Shown: positions 33,549-45,463, numbered from the stretch's first letter. The stretch: 64,000 nucleotides of DNA from Coenobita brevimanus (GCA_032717465.1 CM064670.1:14662431-14726430); one strand, 5' to 3'. The notes: generated by a model from the letters alone, not told the origin. Numbers and translations are program-made.

Positions 33549-33899
33549 TTTCTCTGGCTCTCCTCTAGCTGCAGGGTTGCCTCACCGGCCTTAGCTTTTT
33601 CTTTTTCTCGCCACTAGGGCGTTTTTCAATAAAGTTAGGTTAGCTAGATCTCATTTTCCTCCCTGGCCTTAGTAGATATAGTAAGTGTCTATATCTGTTT
33701 CCTGAGATTGCCTTTGCTTACTCACCTCTGGAGTGTACCCCCCACTGATCGCTCTGGGGTGTGAGTTACACACGGGCGCGTCCTCCCGAGAGTGGTTTGA
33801 GAGGGTAATCTCAGACTAGGTGTTTTTTCCCCGGGCAATTTATCCCTTGGTTGTTTTTCTCTTTCTTCCCACTTCCCCCGTAAGGGGGAAGTGGTAGCT

Positions 33900-35231
33900 A
33901 TGATGGACCCCCCTACTGCCTCCTCCCCCTTCAGGGGGGAAGGTAGTCCTGACGACACTCCTACCGTTACTGACCGGCCCCAGACTGACGGACGCCAGAC
34001 TCGATCCCCACTTGACGTTCCCCTTGAGAATGCGACCTACGTGACACTGCATGCTTTAGGTTCCACTCCCCTGTCCAGACTCAATCCCTTCATTGTCAAG
34101 AAGGTGATTGACCACTGTGCGGGAGAGGTGGAACAAGTAAAAAAACTTGGAAATGGAGACCTCCTAGTAAAGACATTCAACTCAACTCAGGTTAAAGACT
34201 TGCTAAAGCTGCGTAAGTTTCACTGTCATGATATCGAGGCCAAGATCCCAACATCCATGAATTCCTGCAAGGGTGTTATCACTTGCAGGGATCTCATGGT
34301 GATGAGTGAGGAAGAAATCATACAGGAACTTGCTCAGCAGGATGTAATTGATGCCAGATTCATCACTCGTTATCAGGAAGGCGTAAGGACGAAGACAGCC
34401 ACTGTTATCCTCACTTTTGGCAAAGTTTTGCTACCTACAAATGTCAAAGTAGGATATGAAATTGTAAATGTAAGACCATACATCCCGAATCCCCTTCGTT
34501 GTTCAAAATGTCAGCTCTATGGACATCATGAAAAGGCTTGTCGGGCTTCCAACATCGTGTGTGGCAAGTGTGCGGCTGTAGGTCACTCTGCTGACAACTG
34601 TACATCCGAGACTGAGTGCTGCTTTCACTGTAAGGATGCTCACTCCACTTCCTCTAGGGCTTGTCCCAAGTGGAAGGAGGAGAAAGAGGTCTGCACAGTG
34701 AAAGCGACTGAGGGCATATCCTTTTACGATGCTAGGAAGAAGGTGAAGGAGTTGCATGCAACTCCCAAGCCTAATGTCTCCTATGCATCGGCGGTTGTGT
34801 CCCGTCCCGTGATGTGCACCGTTGAGACACAGACTGACCTTACATTCGCTCCTCGTGCTCCACGCCCTACCTCTCAGTCTAAGCCTCCTGTACGTTCCAA
34901 CTCTCTTACGGATATCCCTGTTGCTACATCATACTCTCAGGCTGCCGCTGCTCCTTCGCAGTCAGTGCGGCCAAAACAGAAGCTTGACAAGTCTGACAAA
35001 ATTAATTTGACCCCCTTCACTAAGCAGTCACGTCCTCATGTCCTTCCCACTCCTGGTCCAACGAGGGAGAGAAAGAATAGCTCTTCCTCGGTGGAGTCTG
35101 GGAGCCTTATCATTGATGACAATATGGAAGTCTCCATGAACAAGAACCGGGAAAGGTCCCCCGGTAGCCACTCGCCTGGTCGCGGGGGGCATAAAAAGAC
35201 TAAGCACACTGGCCACCCTCGAAAATCTTAA
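33900..35231 (+). CDS. LINE ORF1 protein (Gag-like, zinc knuckles)
   Basis: 443 residues from ATG at 33900 (MMDPPTASSPFRGEG). A GTG nine bases upstream is in frame but less likely. A proline/threonine-rich N-terminus is followed by an RRM-like middle region (LSRLNPFIVKKVIDHC ... IVNVRPYIPNP, ~45-200). Three CCHC-type knuckles follow (CSKCQLYGHHEKAC, CGKCAAVGHSADNC, CFHCKDAHSTSSRAC; ~205-260). The basic, low-complexity tail includes SPGSHSPGRGGHKKTKH. Such proteins bind element RNA and form the ribonucleoprotein. No stops or shifts. The stop TAA at 35229 is directly followed, in the same frame, by ORF2. Confidence 0.92.
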   Translation: MMDPPTASSPFRGEGSPDDTPTVTDRPQTDGRQTRSPLDVPLENATYVTLHALGSTPLSRLNPFIVKKVIDHCAGEVEQVKKLGNGDLLVKTFNSTQVKDLLKLRKFHCHDIEAKIPTSMNSCKGVITCRDLMVMSEEEIIQELAQQDVIDARFITRYQEGVRTKTATVILTFGKVLLPTNVKVGYEIVNVRPYIPNPLRCSKCQLYGHHEKACRASNIVCGKCAAVGHSADNCTSETECCFHCKDAHSTSSRACPKWKEEKEVCTVKATEGISFYDARKKVKELHATPKPNVSYASAVVSRPVMCTVETQTDLTFAPRAPRPTSQSKPPVRSNSLTDIPVATSYSQAAAAPSQSVRPKQKLDKSDKINLTPFTKQSRPHVLPTPGPTRERKNSSSSVESGSLIIDDNMEVSMNKNRERSPGSHSPGRGGHKKTKHTGHPRKS

Positions 35232-38200
35232 ACCGCCGAATTCACTATACTGCAGTGGAATTGTAGAGGTATTGGGAATAAGTTACATAATATAGCTATC
35301 TTGCTTTCACTACACAGGCCAGACGTTGTTTGTTTACAGGAGACGCACCTGGAGGATCATCCTGATCCTCCACAGTTCAGACACTACCACTCGTATAGAA
35401 GATACGAAGGTCACGGAGTTGCCATTTACACACACAAATCACACCCACAAACGGAAGTGATTCTAAATTCTACTCTGGAAGCTGTCGCGTGCAGAGTAAA
35501 ATTTAATAACAAGTATCTGTCTATTTGCTCTCTGTACTGTCCTCCACATGGCCCCATTGATAGTGATGCTTTAAATTCACTAGTTGAACATCTGCCTGGA
35601 AATAAGTTAGTGTTGGGCGATTTTAACGCACATCACTATCAATGGGGTAGCTTGAGGATTGATGGTCGTGGGGAGCAAGTAGCCGACCTACTACTACAGT
35701 CCAACCTCTGTCTTCTGAACGATGGTAGAGCGACTCGTGTAGATGATCGTACTGGTAACTTTTCGGCCATTGACTTATCTTTGGCCTCCCCTGGTATACA
35801 TCAAGATCTCTCATGGGACCCTTATGACGACTCCTTGGGAAGTGATCATTTACCCATCTGTCTTTCTTATACACGCGACATCATTTCGGACCCTCCACCT
35901 CCAAAATTTAACTATAAGAAAGCAGATTGGGGATCCTTCTCAAGGATCGCCAATTTAGATATATCTGGGGAGACCATAGATGTTAAGGTCGAAAATATAA
36001 CTACTTCCATATTACATGCAGCTGAGGCTGCTATTCCCAAGACTTCTACAGTTCATGCGAAGCATAGAGCACATTGGTGGACGCCGGATTGCCGACAAGC
36101 ATTAAGAAAACGCAATAGGAGATACAGGATTTTTGATAGTCAGCCCTCTGAGAAAAATTTTATTGCATACAAACAGGCACGGGCTGAGGCAAGGAGAATA
36201 ATAAGAAGGGCCAAACGTGACTCCTGGCGGTCCTTTGTGTCCACGGTGACTCGTACAACACCATTACGTAAAGTCTGGTCCACCATAAGAATATTAAATA
36301 ATAAAGGCCCATATTTCCCCATTACCACCTTGCAAGTAAATAATAACATCTATGACGAGCCCGTGGACGTTGCTAACATCCTCGCCAGGAGTTTTTCTCA
36401 TGTAAGTAGCTCAGCCAATTATGACCCACGTTTCCAACATCATAAACGCACGGCTGAGCTACAGATATTAGACTTTGCCACAGAAGACGTAAACTCCCCG
36501 TACAACCAAGAGTTTATGCTAGATGAACTGCTCCTTGCCCTTAAATCTTGTAAAGACACCAGCCCTGGACCAGACACCATCACGTACGGTATGATCCAGC
36601 ATCTTAATCAGGACAACCTGATTAAGATGTTAGCATTGTACAATGAGATTTGGGCGTCTCGAACGTTCCCAAACTCATGGCACTTTGCGCACGTCATACC
36701 GATACCCAAAGAGGCTGGTCGTCTTATGAATCCCACTTCATTTCGTCCTATTGTGTTGACTTCTTGTCTATGTAAGGTCATGGAACGAATGGTTAACAAT
36801 AGGCTTCTTTTTGTTTTAGAGTCGAAGAATTTGTTAAATGATCAACAATGTGGCTTCCGTAAATACAGAAGTTCACTAGATCATTTAATGAATTTGGAGC
36901 ATTGTATTGCAGAGGCATTTGCCAATAAAGAATTCATGATAGGGGTGTTCCTGGACATCCATAAAGCCTATGACATGACCTGGCGACACGGTATAGTAAT
37001 GAAGCTCTATGCTTATGGTTTAAGAGGAAATTTGCCTGTTTTTATTTCAAATTTCTGAAGGGACAGAACTTTCTCTGTCAAATTGCCCCGTAACGTAACA
37101 TCGGATATATTTATCCAGGAAAACGGGGTGCCACAGGGAAGTGTGCTTAGTCCTACTTTATTTAGTATTATGATCAATGATATTCTGTCATCAGCTCCCA
37201 TCCCGAGGAATCTTAAATACTCACTCTACGCTGACGATTGTGCAATATGGCACTCTTCCCGTAATGCACAATTTTCGGCTGGGCGGATTCAAGCAGCCCT
37301 TGACTCCGTCCACCAATGGGCCTTGCAGTGGGGATTTAAGTTTTCCGTACGTAAGTGTGCCGCTATAGTTTTCACTAATCGTAACGTACCTAATTTGTGC
37401 TTAACTTTGGATAATCAGGCGGTACCTTTTCAAAATTCTGTAAAATTTTTAGGAATACATTTTGATCGTAGAATGAATTTTAAACTTCACGTTAATACTT
37501 TGCTTGCTCGTTGTGATAAACCGTTAAATGTCCTCAAGTACCTAGCGGGTACTACCTGGGGTGCCGACAGAAAATCTTTATTAATGGTGTATAAGTCCCT
37601 TATTCGATCAAAGCTAGACTATGGCGCACAGGTGTATGGCTTGGCATCTGATGCCACGCTGAAAGGATTGGATGTGTTGCAGAATAAATGCTTGCGAATG
37701 TGTCTTGGAGCTGTACGGTGTACCCGTGTGGCTCGTATGGAAGTGGAGGCGAATGTGCCTCCCCTCCGTATTCGCCGTGACCACCTGGCCTTGTCCTACG
37801 GCATAAGGACATTAAGAAAAAGTAATATTGGCAATGTGGCCTGTACCCCCCTGCGTCAATACCACCACCTTCTGCGGGGGGTGTGTCGGCCACTTGCCGC
37901 TCGCCTCCACTTACTGACTCAGGAGCTTGATGTGGACCCCAGTGACTGTGACAAGTTGGTGCTTAAAAATATAGCGCCTTGGGGGCCACCCGGCTTTACA
38001 GTCGATGTTACACGGCTCCCAGCACCAAAGGCCAAGGCGCCGGAGGCGGAGGTCCACCACTTGTTTCGTAACATCATTGTTCGTCACTTGGGGTCCCATC
38101 GATTGTACACCGACGGCTCCAAGTCAAGTGAATGTGTGGGTGCAAGTGTGTGGTCGACTGAATGTGCCCTCAGGTATCGGTTGCCGACTCATACATCTGT

Positions 38201-38918
38201 GTTTACTTCAGAACTTTTTGCTATTGACAAAGCCATAGACTATGCTCTCAATTCTAGACATGACTCATTTGTCATATTTTTAGATTCAAAATCAGCCCTT
38301 CAGGCAATTGCATCTTGCACTACGGACTCTCATGAGATCCAGGGCCGCATCGTTAATAAGTTGCATTCATGCAACAAGTCATTCACGCTGATCTGGGTGC
38401 CTGGTAATTGTCGTATCTACGGCAATGAGCAGGCTGACTTACTTGCAAAGTCGGCTGTAGAGCTCGAGGAGACTTGGGACGTTCCTCGTGATCTACGGTC
38501 GAGTCTATCTCTCGGAAAGAAATTAATAAATCTTCTGTGGCAAGGTCAGTGGACCAGACTAAATATTCCAACTTGTAAGCCGTACCTGGGCGACTGGGAC
38601 ACTGCCAACCGTCCTAGTCGCCTAGAAGAAAAAGTGTTGGCACGGTTACGGCTTAATGCCACCATTGTAACCCACATAAAACCATATATGGAAAGACGCT
38701 TCCCACCGCACTGTGACATCTGTAATGCGGTGTTATCTATTAGTCATATCATCCTGCGCTGTCGGCGATTTATTCGTGAACGTGCTTCACTTATAAATTA
38801 CTGCGGCGCAGTAGACTTCCCCTTCACCCTTTCCACCATCCTGGGTGATGGGGACATTGTTATGACTGATAAATTGATGGCTTTCTTGAGAGAGACCGGA
38901 CTGATCAGAGTGATGTGA
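35232..38918 (+). pseudogene. LINE ORF2: endonuclease-RT-RNase H, one nonsense codon
   Basis: 1,228 codons in one frame with a single internal TGA at 37056-37058. Endonuclease: ILQWNCRGIGNK, VCLQETHLEDHP, LGDFNAHHYQWG, LGSDHLPI. RT: PGPDTITYGMIQ, IPIPKEAGR, FRPIVLTSCLCKVMERM, QCGFRKYRSSLDHL, motif A GVFLDIHKAYDMTW, motif B GVPQGSVLSPTLFSIMIND, motif C YADDCAIW. RNase H: LYTDGSKSS, FTSELFAIDKAI, IFLDSKSALQAI, GNEQADLLAK (Asp, Glu, Asp, Asp present). C-terminal CDICNAVLSISHIILRC finger. It nicks target DNA, reverse transcribes and degrades RNA. The TGA lies between motifs A and B (FISNF/RDRTF). There is no ATG near the start: the frame opens right after the ORF1 stop, suggesting readthrough, reinitiation at a non-ATG codon, or a mutation. 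Confidence 0.95.
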
Positions 38919-39718
38919 CTTTTTTACTGCGTGGTTATGGTTTTTATGAAGAGTAAATATGTATATATTGTAATATTAACTAAGGTTGACAGTTGACATA
39001 TTTTAAATAGTTCCTCCTCCCACCGATCTATTTCAAATATAGATGTCCCCTACATTAAGCCAAGTTCCTCGCCTGACAGTCACCAGCTGATGAGTGCAAG
39101 TGTGCAATATAGGAAGGTATTGGGCACTTGCAGTCGATGGTGGTCTGCTGGGCGAGGTTCTTCACTTTTTGTACAAATTATGTAAATACATTATATTATC
39201 TTGCCTAAGTTATTCTAATTAGGGACGACAGCTGACGTATATGGAAATGTTCCTGACTCGTCTGGTTCCCTTTCATATATTGATGTCCCCTATATTAGGT
39301 TGTGCCTCGACTGACAGTTACCAGGTGATGAGTGCAGGTATGTAATGTAGAAAGGCATTACATATCTGCAGTCGATGATGTTCTGTTAGTCGAGGTATTT
39401 TTACCATTAGTGTAGGTCTAGCTATTTGTCTCTGTAGGATTTAGTATAGGTTAGCGATTTGTCTGTTAGGTGATTAGTTTTAGGGTCTTTAGATTAGTGT
39501 TCCTTTATAATATAAGGTATAAAAAATAAAAAAAAACAAGAAAAAATTAAAAAAATAAAAATACAAAAAAATAAATAAATAAATAAATAAGACTAAAATT
39601 ATTATATATATATGTACGTTTGCATGAAAGTGTGTCTGTATGTATGCATGGAAGTGTGTGTGTGTGTGCGTGTGTATGTATGTATATATATATATGTTTG
39701 TATATATATGTATATATG

Positions 39719-39723
39719 TTTAA

Positions 39724-39770
<47 letters not shown>
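39719..39770. repeat. (TA)n tract in LINE 3'UTR
   Basis: TA repeats, preceded by irregular TG/TATG repeats from about 39601. Confidence 0.95.
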
Positions 39771-39773
<3 letters not shown>

Positions 39774-39816
39774 GGCCTTAATAACCAGGGGCTTCGGCCC
39801 CAATGGTTGATAGGCC
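39774..39816 (+). other. 3'-terminal hairpin with UUCG loop
   Basis: GGGGC (39788-39792), TTCG loop and GCCCC (39797-39801), extended outward by AACC/GGTT and GGCCT/AGGCC pairing. It lies ~35 bp before the LINE's 3' terminus. Such 3' structures can be recognised by the LINE's own reverse transcriptase; that role is inferred here. Confidence 0.7.
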
Positions 39817-39861
39817 GGGAAAAAAAACAAAAAAAAACAAAACAAAAAAAACAGGCAGGTT

Positions 39862-41028
39862 ACCTCCCACAATCGCAATTCGGGGGTGTTTTGGCGACTT
39901 TCACCAAGGGCAAATTGATTGTGTTCTGGCTAAAGAGGAAGAATTTATACACCTAACAACGCAATCCGCACCCCCGTAGGCCAAATGGTTACCGCACAAT
40001 CGCGCTTTTAAGTTCAAAAAAAAGTTTATGATAGTTACCCCTCGAAAACAATCGAAAACATGAAAATTTTTGATAACTACTTATATTTCTTATTGAAACA
40101 GGTCATTTCAAAGTGTTTTGTTACACCAACCATGAAAACAGGTGTATGTAGGTGTGGGGAGATTACTAGACTGTGGGGAGATAAAATAGGCTGTGGAGAG
40201 TAGGCATAAAGGTACGGGGGTTGGAAATAACCAGCTTTTCGCATGAAAACACTTCATTGTGTTTTGTAACATCTACCATGAAAACAGGTGTGTAGGTAGT
40301 TGTGGGGAGATAACTAGTGTGGGGAGTAGGCCTACAAGGCCTTGGTGGTACTTGGGGAGAAAAATTTTGGCAACAACCAAATTCTCTTGTGGAAACCCTC
40401 CATTTCAATGGGATTTGTCACACCAATCATAAAAACCGGTGTGTATGTAGGTGTGGGGAGTAGCCCAAAACTAACACAGACGCATATAAATGTTTATAAC
40501 CATCAAGGACATCAAAATAAAGTTGAAGAATACTATAAATGTATGCATAACAAGAAAGAAAAAAATAATAATTTGTTTCCGATTTCTCTTTTTACTGTCC
40601 CAATTTCTCGTTACATATTTATCACACCATTATAATTATCACATTATCATTACACTTCATCATACTTATCATTACAGTTTCGGCAACTACCAAATTCTCT
40701 TGTAGAAACTCTCCATTTCAATGGAATTTATCACACCAGCCCTGAAAACAGGTGTGTTAGTATGTGTGGGGAGATGAAACAGGTGCGGGGAGTAGCCCTA
40801 CAAGGTCTCAGAGTCTTTCGAAAACTAACACAGACGGGCACTACTCTGAGGTGCTAATCTGGGCAGGTAGGGAGAATGAAAAAAAAAAAAATATTAAGAT
40901 GCGTCGTATGTAGTACAACATACAGCATTCTCCAACTACATACGTACAGAAACTGGTAGGTACGAAGTGAGAAATGAACAGAGGTGTAAAAATTTGGGAA
41001 GAAGTAGAAATAATATGAAACAGGTACG
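39862..41028 (+). repeat. Degenerate ~180-250 bp tandem repeats within TTAA element
   Basis: 40085-40845 repeats a module with ACACCAACCATGAAAACAGG, GTAGGTGTGGGGAG and CCAAATTCTCTTGTGGAAAC about four times with indels. No coding frame is supported. It begins just inside the element, after the LINE's right target duplication. Confidence 0.7.
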
Positions 41029-42177
41029 TACACCCGCGAACCAAAGTTTCGGTACCCCCCTCGATGGAAGGAAGTGGAAGTCAGGGTTAGAGAGAGGGCA
41101 GGTGAACGGACAACCGTGAGTGGTACTTTGGAACTGAGCTACGAGGCGAATAGTGAGAAACCTAATGACACTGGATTCGAAACATTTCCATGCTATTCAC
41201 CTGCAAAACATTATGCGTTCGTAACATACATACTGTAACATATAACATAGACTACTATGTTATCATGGTGTCCTGTGATACTGACCCATCTGTTTCGGAT
41301 CCTCATCACACAAACAAAGCACCGAGCCACTTGTATATAAGTTGCAACTTGTCATTATAATTGCAGTCATAATTTTTGTGAATGTTATCCCTGGATTGTA
41401 TATAGCTATAATATAGAATGATTGTGAATTTAATGTTGATTCTCACAGTAGCTGTGCGGATGGTTATATATGTGGCAATTATTTTATGTGGACGACTAAA
41501 CCACATTGTGATGGACAGCGGAGAGCATTCGCCAATAATTTACTATAACCAGATGAAATTAGATGCAAACAACACAAAATATTATGAGACAACGAAGACA
41601 CAGCTGTGGTATCCTGCTCCGCCTTGTTATCAAGGCCTTAACTGTGGCATCACCTCATACGTGCATTATTTTCCTTCAGTCTCTGCCTCTTATTACTCTT
41701 ACTTCCCGGTATCCTCTTACTGCGAGTTGTCATATTCCTTTTGGAGGGTTTCTTGTCGTCCGGTCCTATAACCCGTACTGCATTACATTATTCCTCGCAT
41801 CATCACTCCCAAACAAACAACGTTAGCCCAAGACTGCTGAATCTGTTAATACCATTATTGCCACTGCCACTACTATTCCTCCCTTCCCCATTGTGTCTAC
41901 TGCAATTCCCCTCACAGTACTACTACTGCTGCTCCTATTACTACTCCACTATAAATCTGTATAATAATAAATATGATTGTCCTTATGTCTGTGTATCTGT
42001 TAATCATAATTATTGTCCCTGTCCCACCGTCGACAACTCGTCACCGACCCGGCACCGCTACTCCAGTTCCCACCCACCATGGATTCTACTCCTCCCCCAC
42101 TCCGACACCACATTACCATTCACCTCATCCTTGGTCCAGAAGGCCTGTTGTTCACCCTTTACCGGTGAATATACGTG
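41029..42177 (+). repeat. Giant hairpin, left outer arm
   Basis: Starts TACACCCGCGAACCAAAGTT. About 1.15 kb, the near-exact inverse of 43875-44996, diverging toward the inner end. It contains the 117-codon frame described at 41418. Confidence 0.9.
41418..41771 (+). CDS. Unidentified small secreted/membrane-like protein, arm copy 1
   Basis: 117 residues. The N-terminal ~25 residues (MIVNLMLILTVAVRMVIYVA) form a hydrophobic signal/anchor segment. The remainder is rich in Tyr, Ser and Cys (PIIYYNQMKLDANNTKYY with an Asn-Asn-Thr glycosylation motif, YPAPPCYQGLNCG, SVSASYYSYFPVSS). The copy in the opposite arm (44256-44609) differs by one residue. I do not recognise a family. Retention in both arms fits recent arm homogenisation as well as selection, and an overlapping second frame is also open. 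Confidence 0.3.
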   Translation: MIVNLMLILTVAVRMVIYVAIILCGRLNHIVMDSGEHSPIIYYNQMKLDANNTKYYETTKTQLWYPAPPCYQGLNCGITSYVHYFPSVSASYYSYFPVSSYCELSYSFWRVSCRPVL

Positions 42178-42189
42178 ACATCCATTAAT

Positions 42190-42493
42190 AATAAAAAAGA
42201 AGGCATTTGAGAGCTAATCGGTAATCGCCCTCTAAAATATTCTGTTTGCCAAGTCCAGCATTTAGGCCATATTTTGATACCATGAAGGTTTTATATTGAT
42301 AGCTCAAGCCATTCATGAGATTTAATGGTGATAAAGGCAGGCAATAAAAACTAGTTGACCTTTAGCAGTTAGTTTGGTGACCTTGACTCTGACCCCGAGT
42401 TGCCATTTTCGAACTCCTCCAAGATTTTGGCCATATCTTGATACGCTGAAGGCTTCATGTTGATAGCTCAAGCCGTTCATGAGATATAATAGG

Positions 42494-42561
<68 letters not shown>

Positions 42562-42600
42562 TGCAGTTAAAAACATGATCGCTCCGCCTTCTAAAGGTAG
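42190..42600. mobile_element. Insertion in left arm with internal duplication and (AC)n
   Basis: Absent from the opposite arm. Two diverged copies of a ~90 bp module (GATAGCTCAAGCC(A/G)TTCATGAGAT) are followed by (AC)n (42496-42558) and GATGCAGTTAAAAACATGAT. It looks like a LINE or SINE 3' end; the family is uncertain. Confidence 0.55.
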
Positions 42601-43032
42601 GCGATAAATAATATAATAATAACAACATCGTAGATGTGTACTGTAGTGTTCCTAACATTACACTTAATAACTGCAGACCCAAACGTGCTTATCTTACGGA
42701 GCACTGATATATTAACCACAAACCGACCACAGACCGTTCTTATAATTACCACTGCACCTTCCCCATAGCACTTCACCATGGTAATACAACCCACTGTAGT
42801 CCTCTGTGAGATCGCTACACGTGTTTGGGAAAAATAACAGTGCACAACGTGCCTACAAACCACTAAAATAAGCATATGATGTTTCACTGACGTCCATCAA
42901 AACGCCTAGGAGAAGATAGTGGACAAACAAACAAACGACTAGACACAGACAGACAGAAGCAGAATGTCTCGCATCGGTATGTAACGACCTGACAAAACTC
43001 TTGTGATCCTGCATTGCAGGTGTCATCACAGT

Positions 43033-43072
<40 letters not shown>

Positions 43073-43320
43073 TTTAATCACATATTATTAGGCACGATAC
43101 TGAGAAGGACACACACTGGAATAGCATATGTCGACGCAATGCAGAATCTGTTTGCCATGACAGAAGGTTGGGTTGCGGTCAAACATTAATTTAGTATTAC
43201 TATAACCCTACCATTACAGCATATTATGGCACTGTTTGGTTTTATATGTCACAGCTGTTTTCACTTGTTTTATCAGGGTGATTATGGTGTTTGTCCTCCT
43301 CTGTATCATGGATATTAACA
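42601..43320. repeat. Inner left arm and centre of hairpin
   Basis: 42601-43080 aligns inversely with 43318-43870 but is clearly more diverged than the outer arms (shared CAGACCCAAACGTGC and ACCGACCACAGACCGTTC). It includes (TAA)n at 43035-43072. The unpaired centre is about 43083-43317 and has no gene. Confidence 0.75.
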
Positions 43321-43326
43321 TGTGAT

Positions 43327-43361
<35 letters not shown>

Positions 43362-43362
43362 T

Positions 43363-43404
<42 letters not shown>

Positions 43405-43874
43405 GATTATTATTATTATTATTATTATTATTATAACTATGATGATACCTACAAAGCAGGATCGTAATAGTTTTGTCAGGTTGTCATATACCGATGAGAG
43501 ACATTCGGCCTCAGTCTATGTCCAGCCGTGTGATTGTTTGTCCGCTAACTTCTAGGCAATTTAATGGATGTCAGTGAAACGTCACGGGTGTATTTTAATG
43601 GGTTGTAGGCATGTTGTGCGCTGTTATTTTTCCCAAACATGTGTAGTGATCCCACAAAGGACTTCAGTGGGTTGTATTACTGTGGTGAAGTGCTACAGGT
43701 AAGGTCCAGTGGCAGTGATAGGAACGGTCTGTGGTCGGTTCTGTGGTTAATATATCAGAGCTCCGTAATTTAGGCACGTTTGGGTCTGCGACTTTTATAA
43801 TTATGTAATGTTCGGAATACTGCAGATGTATGTTGTTGCTGTCAATTTTATAATTATTCTTATTAATGCATGCC
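43321..43874. repeat. Inner right arm with (ACT)n and (TTA)n
   Basis: (ACT)n at 43327-43404 and (TTA)n at 43407-43432 are followed by the diverged inverse of 42601-43020. Confidence 0.75.
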
Positions 43875-44996
43875 ACGTATATTCACAGGTAAAAGGTGAA
43901 CAACAGGCGGAGTGGGGGAGGAATAGAGCTCATGGAGAGTGCGAGAGAGGGGGGTGGGGTGCAACTGGGGTAACGGTGCCGGGTCAGTGACGAGTTGTCG
44001 ACGGTGGGACAGGGACAATATGATTAACAGATACACAGACATAAGGACAATCATATGTATTATTATACAGATTTATAGTGGAGTAGTAATAGGAGCAGCA
44101 GTAGTAGTACCGTGAGGGGAATTGCAGTAGACACAATGGGGAAGGGGGGAATAGTAGTGGCAGTGGCAATAATGGTATTAACAGATTCAGCAGTCTTGGG
44201 CTAACGTTGTTTGTTTGGGAGTGATGATGCGAGGAATAATGTAATGCAGTACGGGTTATAGGACCGGACGACAAGAAACCCTCCAAAAGGAATATGACAA
44301 CTCGCAGTAAGAGGATACCGGGAAGTAAGAGTAATAAGAGGCAGAGACTGAAGGAAAATAATGCACGTATGAGGTGATGCCACAGTTAAGGCCTTGATAA
44401 CAAGGCGGAGCAGGATACCACAGCTGTGTCTTCGTTGTCTCATAATATTTTGTGTTGTTTGCATCTAATTTCATCTGGTTATAGTAAATTATTGGCGAAT
44501 GCTCTCCGCTGTCCATCACAATGTGGTTTAGTCGTCCACATAAAATAATTGCCACATATATAACCATCCGCACAACTACTGTGAGAATCAACATTAAATT
44601 CACAATCATTCTATATTATAGCTATATACAATCCAGGGATAACATTCACAAAAATTATGACTGCAGTTATAATGACAAGTTGCAACTTATATACAAGTGG
44701 CTCGGTGCTTTGTTTGTGTGATGAGGATCCGAAACAGATGGGTCAGTATCACAGGACACCATGATAACATAGTAGTCTATGTTATATGTTACAGTATGTA
44801 TGTTACGAACGCATGTTTTGCAGGTGAATAGCATGGAAATGTTTCGAATCCAGTGTCATTAGGTTTCTCACTATTCGCCTCGTAGCTCAGTTCCAAAGTA
44901 CCACTCACGGTTGTCCGTTCACCTGCCCTCTCTCTAACCCTGACTTCCACTTCCTTCCATCGAGGGGGGTACCGAAACTTTGGTTCGCGGGTGTAC
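43875..44996 (-). repeat. Giant hairpin, right outer arm
   Basis: Inverse of 41029-42177. It ends CTTTGGTTCGCGGGTGTAC. Small indels lie near 43900-43990. Confidence 0.9.
44256..44609 (-). CDS. Unidentified small secreted/membrane-like protein, arm copy 2
   Basis: Same 117-residue frame as 41418-41771 with Val for Ala in the hydrophobic N-terminus (LTVVVRM). The two genes face each other across the hairpin. Confidence 0.3.
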   Translation of the reverse strand: MIVNLMLILTVVVRMVIYVAIILCGRLNHIVMDSGEHSPIIYYNQMKLDANNTKYYETTKTQLWYPAPPCYQGLNCGITSYVHYFPSVSASYYSYFPVSSYCELSYSFWRVSCRPVL

Positions 44997-45463
44997 ATCA
45001 GGCCTGACACTCGGGGGCCTGTTGGGGGTTGGAAGGGTAGTGAGGGACAAGGAGGGAGAGATGGGGTGGGGTTTGGAGGGGGAGGATGAGGCTAGCAGGG
45101 AGGGAGGAGAGGCAAGAGCGGGTGGGAAGGGACGCAGGTTGTTGTGGGAGAAGAGATGCAGTTGCGTTGAGGGGTGGCAGAGTAATGGGGGAAAAGGAGG
45201 GCGTGAGGGTGTGGAGTAGAGGGTGGCATGGAGACGGCCGAGAGGGGGGTGCCCCCCACCGCCAGGGTTGGTCCGATCCCCCCTCACGCCACATCACGGG
45301 TGAGTTCTCACTGGCCTGAAGCCATGTATGTCATTATCGGTGTGGAGCATGCGCTTGGAGCAAGCGCTCGGCAGTTTTTTACAGGCCGCGTTCAGTTGAT
45401 GTGATTAGGCATTTTGGCATAAAACTCAAATCGCATCAATTGATGCGATTAGGACTTAAGGGG
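44997..45463. other. GC-rich right end of the TTAA element
   Basis: G-rich on the plus strand (45000-45260), then a terminal region with a palindrome (ATCGCATCAATTGATGCGAT, 45430-45449) just inside the right terminal repeat. Open frames on both strands are compositional. Confidence 0.6.

Larger units (their letters stand above)
33513..39851 (+). mobile_element. Full-length I-like LINE
   Basis: A 6.3 kb element bounded by a 10 bp duplication. It has a ~390 bp 5'UTR, ORF1 (33900-35231), ORF2 (35232-38918), a ~930 bp 3'UTR with a TA/TG-rich tract and a UUCG hairpin, and an A-rich tail. RNase H after the RT, and ORF1 zinc knuckles, place it with I/LOA/R1-type LINEs rather than jockey, CR1 or RTE. 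It lies only 32 bp inside the left end of the TTAA element. The coding is intact except for one stop in ORF2, so it is the youngest large LINE here. Confidence 0.9.

Noticed and set aside
45000..45300. Overlapping Gly/Arg-rich and Pro-rich frames on both strands
   Set aside because: Compositional consequence of G-rich sequence; no motif and no conserved partner.
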